This document shows, piece after piece, positions 22,610 to 27,065 of a stretch of DNA of 27,065 nt. The notes beneath the pieces were generated by a model. It worked only from the letters and a program-made list of their open reading frames with translations. It ran no database searches and had not been told where the DNA came from. Made by a program: the position numbers and the translations under genes. The DNA is from a virus. The stretch spans positions 1 to 27,065 of IMG/VR virus record IMGVR_UViG_3300006332_000940, one strand, 5' to 3'. Every line of letters starts with the position of its first letter. The stretch's first letter is position 1.

Positions 22610-23593
22610 TCAGACCTGAACGAGTTGGCGTGCAGCCCTATCAGTGAGTGGCATTGACCCGAATAGCAGACGGTCAAGGTGCCGTCCTTGTTTCGTGCCA
22701 CCACGCACCTGTTGGACGTGCTGCTCATATCCCTGTACAGCCATGAGCGCACCCCACTTGGTTTCCCTGATGCCGCCATCAAGGTCATCGTGGTAGTAAC
22801 GGGCAGTTATCTTGTCGAAGGTTTTATCCCAAGACGTTTGGCTCCTGCCCTCATCCTCTGGACGTTGACCCAACAGACTCCTAGTTAGGTCACCGAAATT
22901 GCCAGCGGTGTAGCTCTCGTTGATAAGCCGTTCTACTTGCTCATCGAGATGTTGTTGCAGCTTGGCTGCCTCAACGAACGAGTCGATAGCCCATTGCAGA
23001 TAGCTAGTGGCATGACGAGTGTGCTTGATAGACCATGAAGCCTGCACACCTAGCACGTAGGCAGCGAATGTGTTTGAACACACCACCACTCCGATGGTTG
23101 GACGGCCTGAAGCGGCAATCGTCCCATCATGTGCATCAGTCAGTGTGAAGTATTTATGGATATCGCTGTAGCCCTCAATCTTTAGAGGCGAACCCATCTC
23201 CAGTGTCACGTATGCCTTTCGACCGTGATTAAGGGTGCCCTTGGATGCAACTCCAGCGGAGAAACCGTGATCTAAAAGTTTCTCTACAGCGGCATCCATC
23301 TCATCATATTGAGTGATGCCTCTGCCCTCGGTTACTCCCACATTTAGTGGGAACCCATTGTCGTCACGACGAATGACGAAGCCATTATTTACGTCCCATT
23401 CGGAAACAGGTGTGTAGATAATCTCCCCGTCAATCATGTCTTGGACATACAGTTCTTGGCGGTTGGCTTGGAATTGCCATGGATTCTCTGCGTACTCCTC
23501 TGCGGAGAGCAGGTGACCATAGGTGATCCCTTTGCCATGCCAAGCTGTATTGGCGTAGACCGCTAGGTCATCGCCGTAGATTTCAGCAGACAT
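22610..23593 (-). CDS. DUF932 / TIGR03299-type phage protein
   Basis: This 327-aa protein opens with VYANTAWHGKG, the conserved start of the DUF932 phage/plasmid family. It continues with DVNNGFVIRRDDNGFPLNVGVTEG, GSPLKIEGYSDIHKYFTLTDAHDGT, PTIGVVVCSNTF and SIKHTRHATS, segments that recur in the family. The length is standard. Function is not known; it is common in actinophages and plasmids and is often an early gene. The ATG follows AAGGAG. It has its own strong promoter-like sequence and a palindrome copy in its leader, so it is probably an independently regulated transcription unit. Confidence 0.85.
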   Translation of the reverse strand: MSAEIYGDDLAVYANTAWHGKGITYGHLLSAEEYAENPWQFQANRQELYVQDMIDGEIIYTPVSEWDVNNGFVIRRDDNGFPLNVGVTEGRGITQYDEMDAAVEKLLDHGFSAGVASKGTLNHGRKAYVTLEMGSPLKIEGYSDIHKYFTLTDAHDGTIAASGRPTIGVVVCSNTFAAYVLGVQASWSIKHTRHATSYLQWAIDSFVEAAKLQQHLDEQVERLINESYTAGNFGDLTRSLLGQRPEDEGRSQTSWDKTFDKITARYYHDDLDGGIRETKWGALMAVQGYEQHVQQVRGGTKQGRHLDRLLFGSMPLTDRAARQLVQV

Positions 23594-23631
23594 GCTGACT
23601 CCTTACTTGGTTGTTTATGTTGTTAATGGGA

Positions 23632-23652
23632 GACTTACTGGAACAGTAAGTC
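23632..23652 (-). repeat. Palindrome copy 2 in the DUF932 leader
   Basis: GACTTACTG GAA CAGTAAGTC with 9-bp arms lies 39 bases upstream of the DUF932 ATG. It is about 47 bases downstream of the -10 element of the promoter at 23699, so it should be transcribed. It could act as a DNA operator/roadblock or as an RNA hairpin in the leader. Confidence 0.8.
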
Positions 23653-23660
23653 GCTCATCG

Positions 23661-23712
23661 TGGGATGAAGGGGCGTCGAACCCCTAACCACTAGAACCAT
23701 TCTATCATCCCA
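23661..23712 (-). other. tRNA-like element without anticodon arm (about 52 nt)
   Basis: On the - strand, TGGGATGA (from 23712) pairs perfectly with TCATCCCA (ending 23661), forming an acceptor-like stem of 7 bp plus an outer pair with a terminal A. Directly next to its 3' strand is a T-arm, AGGGG TTCGACG CCCCT, with the canonical G-TTCGA-..C features. After the 5' strand come T, A and G, as at tRNA positions 8-10. A stretch CTAGTGGTTAG reads like a D-loop. No anticodon arm fits. Alternatively the middle forms TAGAA-TGG-TTCTA. A promoter -10 overlaps it. It may be a tRNA remnant, an att relic or a functional tRNA-like RNA. Confidence 0.5.
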
Positions 23713-23727
23713 TACAGGTAATGTCAA
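23699..23727 (-). promoter_or_regulatory. Sigma70-like promoter for the DUF932 unit
   Basis: On the - strand TTGACA (23727-23722) and TAGAAT (23704-23699) are separated by exactly 17 bases, with TG one base before the -10 (extended -10). The match is 6/6 and 5/6 to consensus. The predicted start is near 23692, giving a leader of about 100 nt that holds the T-arm-like GC hairpin and a palindrome copy. A second TTGACA lies about 18 bases further upstream without a matching -10. Confidence 0.7.
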
Positions 23728-23766
23728 GTACCCGCGTACCCATTTTGTCAAGGTACACAGGACTCG

Positions 23767-24102
23767 TCACTTGTACCTGCCACAAGTCCACAAGTCCCAC
23801 CCCCCACGAGTGTTCTCATGTATGTAGTGAGCCATCCATGTTGACTGCACTACTTCGTATCGTTTCGGCCAGTGTTTTTCAAACACATGGCCCCAATAGT
23901 GTTCGTTTATCTGAAACAATCCATGATCTACCCCGTTGTAGGCACGAGGATTGTGCAGTGACTCGCACCACGCAACTCCCAGCGCCCTCACGCAGTCGTC
24001 TGCAAAATATTCGCAAACGACTTCAGGGATTTCGGCATTCGGTGGCTCATAGTTCACCGATGCGAAGTCAAGGATTGACCAGATAGCCAACCAAAGATTC
24101 AT
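23767..24102 (-). CDS. Lysozyme/transglycosylase-like protein (111 aa)
   Basis: After a hydrophobic start (MNLWLAIWSILDFASV) residues 38-105 read VRALGVAWCESLHNPRAYNGVDHGLFQIN...VVQSTWMAHYIHENTRGGWDLWTCG. This is the lysozyme-like SLT arrangement: catalytic E47 in A-x-C/x-E-S, the GLFQIN strand, and the late GGW..W..C. C30, C37, C46 and C107 could form disulfides, suggesting an extracytoplasmic location; the N-terminus may be a signal or anchor without the usual basic residues. It would cut glycan strands of peptidoglycan. It lies in the early operon, far from the main lysis genes. Start in ATGA overlap. Confidence 0.75.
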   Translation of the reverse strand: MNLWLAIWSILDFASVNYEPPNAEIPEVVCEYFADDCVRALGVAWCESLHNPRAYNGVDHGLFQINEHYWGHVFEKHWPKRYEVVQSTWMAHYIHENTRGGWDLWTCGRYK

Positions 24103-24332
24103 CCATCCCCCAGTAGCATTAGACCCAAACGAATATCCGACAGCCCTTGATACAGAGCCTCATCTGCCCGATTCAGGTCATTGTTCTCCCTCAGGTAGTC
24201 AAGAATCTCAAGTATGTGAAATAGCTGATGTTTGGTTATCTGCACCTTTCGAGTCTTGTCCTCGCAGTCGCCATCGGCGCAGTCACCGAAGCCACCACAG
24301 ATGTTGCATATTTCTTCGTCGAATTTCAACAT
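24099..24332 (-). CDS. 77-aa Cys-cluster protein
   Basis: ATG 24332 is chosen because it overlaps the previous stop by one base (TAATG); a longer reading to 24377 runs through the upstream gene. The N-terminus EEICNICGGFGDCADGDCED has four Cys (CxxC-x6-C-x4-C) that may bind a metal. The rest is helical (HQLFHILEILDYLRENNDLNRADEALYQGLSDIRLGLMLL). No family is recognised. Confidence 0.5.
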   Translation of the reverse strand: MLKFDEEICNICGGFGDCADGDCEDKTRKVQITKHQLFHILEILDYLRENNDLNRADEALYQGLSDIRLGLMLLGDG

Positions 24333-24610
24333 TATCGTAAAGGGTGATCCTCTCTGTCTGCCCCATACAACATCCACACTGCCTGAGGCAGCTTCAAGTC
24401 ATATGACAAGGCATGACACCAGCCGTCATACCCATAGTTGTTGAAGTCCTTGACAGCAACAACAAAGGGTGCATCAGGAAACGCACACATCTCAGGTGGG
24501 CGTTTCACCAGTATCCTGAACAACCCATCAGTAGGGTCGTCGGGATACATCTTGTCCATCTCAATGATTGGGTAACCATTGGATGTGATTGGTTTATCGT
24601 GTTCCAACAC
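24332..24610 (-). CDS. Hypothetical protein (92 aa)
   Basis: It starts at a GTG with GGGAGAGAGACT upstream, inside the preceding small gene. The product (PITSNGYPIIEMDKMYPDDPTDGLFRILVKRPPEM..., NNYGYDGWCHALSYDLKL) appears to be a small soluble alpha/beta protein. No motif is recognised. It belongs to the early leftward operon headed by the promoter at 25715. Confidence 0.5.
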   Translation of the reverse strand: MLEHDKPITSNGYPIIEMDKMYPDDPTDGLFRILVKRPPEMCAFPDAPFVVAVKDFNNYGYDGWCHALSYDLKLPQAVWMLYGADREDHPLR

Positions 24611-24755
24611 AGTCTCTCTCCCATTCTCCAGTGTTTGGATTCATTACATGCGTGATCCAACCAGTCTTGGTTCGATTGTCACGCTTGGTTTCTCGTTGCC
24701 ATTGGTTGCGGCGATGTTTCCGCAACTTCTTTCTATTCTGAGCAGTCTTAGACAT
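24594..24755 (-). CDS. 53-aa very basic protein
   Basis: The frame is open to 24959, but most of that lies inside the membrane-protein gene. ATG 24755 has GGGGAGAG upstream and overlaps the previous stop by 8 bases, so it is preferred. The product MSKTAQNRKKLRKHRRNQWQRETKRDNRT... is extremely Lys/Arg-rich and ends NPNTGEWERDCVGTR. It may bind nucleic acid. No family is recognised. Confidence 0.5.
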   Translation of the reverse strand: MSKTAQNRKKLRKHRRNQWQRETKRDNRTKTGWITHVMNPNTGEWERDCVGTR

Positions 24756-24990
24756 TGCTCTCCCCTTTCTTAATGAGGTCCTGTTCAGCTTCCTTAGACC
24801 AGTCGTACGGTTTCCCGAACTCTGTGCCCATGTACATGATGTCCAGCATCTCCTGAGTGCGCCGCACCCAGTACTCATGCTGCTCCATCTCTTTCTTGCG
24901 AGCGTTGTATGCCCATATCCCAACGAATACGCAAACACACAGAAGTATGAATGCTGCACCCATCGGTGTTATCCAAGGCCACGTAGTCAT
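24748..24990 (-). CDS. Single-pass membrane protein (80 aa)
   Basis: ATG 24990 is preceded by GGAGAGGAGAG; the longer reading from 25056 lacks this and overlaps the previous gene. Residues about 9-29 (PMGAAFILLCVCVFVGIWAY) form one transmembrane helix, followed by NARKKEMEQ and an acidic cytoplasmic-type tail (MLDIMYMGTEFGKPYDWSKEAEQDLIKKGE). Topology is likely N-out/C-in by the positive-inside rule. Possible roles are spanin-like, holin-like or superinfection exclusion. It is encoded three genes before the lysozyme-like protein in the same operon. Confidence 0.6.
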   Translation of the reverse strand: MTTWPWITPMGAAFILLCVCVFVGIWAYNARKKEMEQHEYWVRRTQEMLDIMYMGTEFGKPYDWSKEAEQDLIKKGESNV

Positions 24991-25006
24991 GGCTCTCCTC
25001 TCCTTG

Positions 25007-25252
25007 TTACCAGCCAGACATATGGCCGAACGCATCGTCCGACCATCGAATGGCATCGTTGAATGTTTCTATCTTCTGGTACTTCAATTCATCTACCAGA
25101 TCTTTATTCCTGACTGCTTCAATGCATGATCCATGACGAATCTTGATTGCAACAGTCAATGCGAGATAGAACGTCGTACGTTCGTTCTCGCTAGCGTTAG
25201 GGTTGTCCTTCAAGTCTTTCAACTTGAAGTGCCCATTCTCAATCCAGATCAC
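25007..25252 (-). CDS. Hypothetical protein (81 aa)
   Basis: An ATG at 25333 exists, but it would read through the palindrome copy and overlap the previous gene. The GTG at 25252 has AGGGAG upstream and leaves the palindrome (25275-25291) in the intergenic gap, so it is chosen. The product (VIWIENGHFKLKDLKDN...TTFYLALTVAIKIRHGSCIEAVRNKDLVDELKYQKIETFNDAIRWSDDAF) is a small soluble helical protein. No family is recognised. Confidence 0.5.
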   Translation of the reverse strand: MIWIENGHFKLKDLKDNPNASENERTTFYLALTVAIKIRHGSCIEAVRNKDLVDELKYQKIETFNDAIRWSDDAFGHMSGW

Positions 25253-25274
25253 TGTAAATATCTCCCTTTCTGTA

Positions 25275-25291
25275 CTTACTGGAACAGTAAG
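25275..25291 (-). repeat. Palindrome copy 3
   Basis: CTTACTGGAACAGTAAG with 7-bp arms fills the 40-base gap between the stop at 25293 and the GTG at 25252, 22 bases before the start codon. It has no 9-10 bp extension, unlike most copies. Its position supports the GTG start and a role at gene boundaries. Confidence 0.8.
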
Positions 25292-25292
25292 A

Positions 25293-25643
25293 TCATGTGC
25301 TGTATTGAAGCGCCTCTTGTCTGGCAGCTTCAAGTTCAGCGGTTGTAGGAGGATGACCTAAACAGTCAAGCTCCATGAACCCTTTGTCACTCGTCCACAA
25401 CGCCACATGATATGTGCGGTGTAGATCAACGAGTCCTTGTCGGGTAATGAACCTGTATGGTTCGTGATTACAAGATAGCAACGGATTAACCGATACGTCC
25501 GTGTCTGGGTGAACGACAAAGAACTGATCGTTCGTTTCAAACAGAGTCCGCACAATCTCCCAATCTCCAGTAGGCCAGCTAAAGGAGGCTAAGAGAAGTA
25601 CGTCGGAACCTCGGGTAGTCCGTGCGTTACTGCGTGGCAGCAT
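25293..25643 (-). CDS. Hypothetical protein (116 aa)
   Basis: The ATG follows GGGGAGAG. The product has LLLASFSWPTGDWEIVRTLFETNDQFFVVHPDTDVSVNPLL, then FITRQGLVDLHRTYHVALWTSDKGFMELD and an Ala/Glu helix at the end. It looks like a small alpha/beta domain; no motif is recognised. It is the first gene of the operon transcribed from the promoter at 25715 and has a palindrome copy in its leader, 14 bases before the start, so expression could be controlled there. Confidence 0.5.
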   Translation of the reverse strand: MLPRSNARTTRGSDVLLLASFSWPTGDWEIVRTLFETNDQFFVVHPDTDVSVNPLLSCNHEPYRFITRQGLVDLHRTYHVALWTSDKGFMELDCLGHPPTTAELEAARQEALQYST

Positions 25644-25657
25644 CGCTCTCCCCTCTG

Positions 25658-25680
25658 GAACTTACTGGAACAGTAAGTTC
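25658..25680 (-). repeat. Palindrome copy 4, longest arms
   Basis: GAACTTACTG GAA CAGTAAGTTC has perfect 10-bp arms, the longest of the family. It lies about 35 bases downstream of the -10 at 25715 and only 14 bases upstream of the ATG at 25643, so its RNA form would sit beside the ribosome binding site (GGGGAG). Confidence 0.85.
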
Positions 25681-25688
25681 GCTCCGCA

Positions 25689-25742
25689 GGTGGACTCTCC
25701 ACCCACCAACAACTATTTTACCATACCCACAAATAAAGTCAA
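25689..25742 (-). promoter_or_regulatory. Sigma70-like promoter with initial hairpin
   Basis: On the - strand TTGACT (25742-25737) and TAAAAT (25720-25715) are 16 bases apart, with TG at the extended -10 position (TATGGTAAAAT). Each hexamer matches 5/6 to consensus. Immediately downstream, GGTGGA...TCCACC (25689-25703) can form a 6-bp hairpin at the start of the transcript, followed by a palindrome copy. It should drive the operon from 25643 to 23767. Confidence 0.65.
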
Positions 25743-25862
25743 GTCATTCTTGACGCCAGTAGTCACTGCCCACGGCACCTCCCCATTCACTATCAGAACT
25801 ACAGAGCACACGGCACACGGCACTATTCATTCACTCATTCACTATCAGACATAAACACAAAC
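25743..25862. other. Gene-free spacer between terminators and early promoter
   Basis: The interval has no supported gene. It contains two similar segments, TTCACTATCAGA at about 25796 and 25841, and the near-repeat CACGGCAC. Short direct repeats such as CACGGCACACGGCAC and CATTCACTCATTCACT are visible. This could be protein-binding sequence upstream of the promoter at 25715, but no specific site is recognised. Confidence 0.35.
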
Positions 25863-25894
25863 AAAAAAAAGAGAATGAATCTTTCGATCCATTC
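25863..25894 (-). terminator. Intrinsic terminator T2
   Basis: On the - strand the stem GAATGGATC / GATTCATTC (8 of 9 pairs) with loop GAAA is followed by TCTTTTTTTT, a clear T-run. It lies downstream of palindrome copy 5 and of terminator T1. It has the same GATC-GAAA-GATC tip as T1. Confidence 0.8.
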
Positions 25895-25900
25895 TAAGTG

Positions 25901-25919
25901 ACTTACTGGAACAGTAAGT
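25901..25919 (-). repeat. Palindrome copy 5, between two terminators
   Basis: ACTTACTG GAA CAGTAAGT with 8-bp arms lies between terminators T1 and T2. It repeats the palindrome-then-terminator order that follows the 250-aa gene. No start codon is nearby, so its function here cannot be leader-specific. Confidence 0.8.
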
Positions 25920-25921
25920 AC

Positions 25922-25956
25922 AAAAAAAAGGGGAGGGATCTTTCGATCCCTCCCCC
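25922..25956 (-). terminator. Intrinsic terminator T1 of the 250-aa gene
   Basis: On the - strand a perfect 11-bp stem, GGGGAGGGATC / GATCCCTCCCC, with loop GAAA is followed by eight T residues (25922-25929). This is a strong rho-independent terminator for the gene ending at 25975. Confidence 0.9.
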
Positions 25957-25975
25957 ACTTACTGGAACAGTAAGT
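25957..25975 (-). repeat. Palindrome copy 6, at a stop codon
   Basis: ACTTACTG GAA CAGTAAGT ends at the stop codon of the 250-aa gene (stop 25977-25975) and is followed within a base by terminator T1. Its arms are 8 bp. Confidence 0.8.
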
Positions 25976-26727
25976 TAGGCCGTAGCCTTAGCAGCTTCCT
26001 GCTCTGCTACTGTCTCTTCGCAGTTGGCAACCATGGTTGCAGTATTCGCAAGGAAGTTGCGAATAGTGTCAGCATGCTTCACGCCGCCAGCAGCATCAGT
26101 TGCTAGACGCTTGTTCAGAGCTTCTAGCTGTTGTGCAGCAGCTTTCACCAGAGCATCAGTAGATACCTTAGGTGCGCGATTCCTACCGCCTCCATTCTTG
26201 GTATTACCTTTACCCTTACCCTTACCGCTACCGTTCTTATTACCCGAACGCTTAGACTCTTCAGGCTTGCTAGCGTTAAAGGCTTTACTGACTTTCTCTG
26301 CCAGATCACTAGTCAACCATTCAGCGTTACCCTTAGATTCTTTCCTAGCATCTCTCAGGGTTTGAATAGCAGCAGAACGGCCACCATGGGTATCAACTGG
26401 ATCAAGCGCAGGCTTAATCTTTGCCAGACAATCCATCGAACCAACTAGCTTTTTCTCTGCCATGGTTGCAGTGATGACTTTAGTCTCCACTAGCCAGTGC
26501 AGAGCAATGCCAGCAGCATTCCAACTAGACCAACGCCTATCGGTAAAGTCTGGGCCGATTGACTTCTGAAGTTGTGCTTTAACCTCTGACACCTCAGAGC
26601 GTCCTAGGTCTTTAGTTACTGCACCTAGGCTGTATGCCCAGTTCTGCATTGCTAGGCCAATAGTTACCTTTAACTCGCCGTAAGAAGTTGTCAGCTTCTT
26701 AACGGTATTACTTATCTTCGTAGCCAT
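25975..26727 (-). CDS. Leading early protein with Lys/Gly-rich linker (250 aa)
   Basis: The ATG follows GGGAGG. Residues 1-150 form a mixed helical domain (VKKLTTSYGELKVTIGLAMQNWAYSLGAVTKDLG..., RRWSSWNAAGIALHWLVETK). Residues about 155-190 are a low-complexity basic linker with GKGKGKGNTKNGGGRNR, encoded by a GGTAAG-type repeat. The C-terminus is an Ala-rich helix pair ending EETVAEQEAAKATA. It is the first leftward gene, alone between a palindrome leader and two terminators, which suggests high early expression of a small regulator or nucleic-acid-binding protein. I recognise no family. Confidence 0.6.
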   Translation of the reverse strand: MATKISNTVKKLTTSYGELKVTIGLAMQNWAYSLGAVTKDLGRSEVSEVKAQLQKSIGPDFTDRRWSSWNAAGIALHWLVETKVITATMAEKKLVGSMDCLAKIKPALDPVDTHGGRSAAIQTLRDARKESKGNAEWLTSDLAEKVSKAFNASKPEESKRSGNKNGSGKGKGKGNTKNGGGRNRAPKVSTDALVKAAAQQLEALNKRLATDAAGGVKHADTIRNFLANTATMVANCEETVAEQEAAKATA

Positions 26728-26751
26728 AGTGGCTACCTCCCTATTGTTAGC

Positions 26752-26772
26752 GACTTACTGGAGCAGTAAGTC
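26752..26772 (-). repeat. Palindrome copy 7, variant centre
   Basis: GACTTACTG GAG CAGTAAGTC has perfect 9-bp arms; the centre is GAG instead of GAA. It lies 24 bases upstream of the ATG of the 250-aa gene. A GC hairpin, CGGAGGG / CCCTCTG (26772-26790, one G-T pair), directly precedes it in the transcript. No convincing promoter is seen immediately upstream. Confidence 0.8.
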
Positions 26773-26790
26773 GGAGGGTCTGTCCCTCTG

Positions 26791-27065
26791 CTATCTAAGT
26801 TATGGATATGGGGACGGTACGCAAACGGTAGACCATATGCCTAGTTCATAGGGTTTGATAGCCCTAGTTCCTGGCCTATCCCTAACCCTTAGCCCCATTT
26901 ACTAGGCCAATATGGGTAGAACCTAGGCCGTTCCTGCGCTACTGGCACCCTAACGAACCACGGAGAAGGGGAGGGGGGTACCCTAGGGGGGGTCCTGATA
27001 GTGGTCCAGTGTATGTATAGATATCAATATCCAGTGCGTTCAGTTTTTGAAACTTGGACGGGGGA
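26791..27065. other. Non-coding G-rich, CTAG-rich region
   Basis: No gene is supported. The 5' part (26841-26986) has five CTAG sites, including two CCTAGTTC copies and two CTAGGCC copies. On the - strand 26875-26896 reads GGGG-CTAA-GGG-TTA-GGG-ATAGG, similar to telomere-type G-quadruplex repeats. On the + strand, G-runs of 4, 6 and 7 occur at 26968-26992. GATATCAATATC is at 27022-27033, and CCAGTG occurs twice near 27012 and 27038. It may hold the promoter of the 250-aa gene, a replication origin or a packaging site; none can be proved. Confidence 0.45.

Noticed and set aside
23661-23712. Complete tRNA or tmRNA gene
   Set aside because: The element is about 52 nt, has no anticodon arm and no room for one, and no tmRNA reading frame is nearby. 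It is kept as tRNA-like only.
24594-24959. 121-aa protein
   Set aside because: Most of this reading frame lies inside the 24748-24990 membrane-protein gene in another frame; only the last 53 codons, from the ATG at 24755 with a good ribosome site, are supported.
25007-25333. 108-aa version of the 81-aa protein
   Set aside because: It would translate the palindrome and overlap the upstream gene; the GTG at 25252 has a ribosome site and leaves the palindrome between genes.
22572-26770. CRISPR array from the repeated palindrome
   Set aside because: The copies are palindromic, irregularly spaced (by 56 to about 1640 bases) and separated by genes; there are no uniform spacers and no cas genes. 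The Cas4-like nuclease alone does not indicate CRISPR.

Overview
The window looks like about 27 kb of an uncultured tailed-phage genome, probably with an actinobacterial host. The host call is an inference. It rests on a gp88-like protein, a DUF932-type protein, a GCRCDLC-type small zinc protein of a kind frequent in actinophages, a small two-helix holin-like protein next to an amidase endolysin, and frequent GTG/TTG starts. Lifestyle is unclear: no integrase, repressor or lysogeny cassette is visible. Neither end is a natural gene boundary; the left end cuts a collagen-like fibre gene.

Layout. Positions 1-13307 are rightward (+) late genes. First comes a fibre/receptor-binding cassette made of two sets of tandem paralogues (1-2842), then two small proteins (2849-3234). 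Next come three proteins of 226, 419 and 2219 aa (3249-11851), whose order and size suggest a podovirus-style internal or ejected virion protein set. A lysis cassette follows: amidase endolysin, a 42-aa protein, a holin-like protein and an acidic 105-aa protein (11860-13307). Positions 13255-26727 are leftward (-) genes that meet the late genes tail to tail with a 53-bp overlap. From right to left these are an early region of small genes with DUF932, a lysozyme-like protein and gp88 (26727-18653), then a nucleic-acid module: endonuclease VII-like HNH, Cas4/RecB-like Fe-S nuclease, a possible ssDNA-binding protein, a RecA-fold helicase, an archaeo-eukaryotic-type primase, a RusA-like resolvase, a PD-(D/E)XK-like protein and a sigma-region-4-like HTH protein (18656-13255). 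Most leftward genes overlap by 1-29 bases, so translation coupling is expected. Positions 26773-27065 are non-coding, G-rich and CTAG-rich.

The most unusual signal is in the early region. A 17-base palindrome, CTTACTGGAACAGTAAG, occurs seven times between 22572 and 26770. All copies are between genes: five lie in leaders just upstream of starts, and two lie between a stop codon and tandem terminators. Two copies lie downstream of strong sigma70-like promoters (23699-23727 and 25715-25742). One of these promoters overlaps a 52-nt tRNA-like element (23661-23712) that has a perfect acceptor stem and T-arm but no anticodon arm. Together these features suggest a phage-encoded regulatory circuit acting on DNA or RNA. 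All functional statements come from reading motifs; no searches were run.
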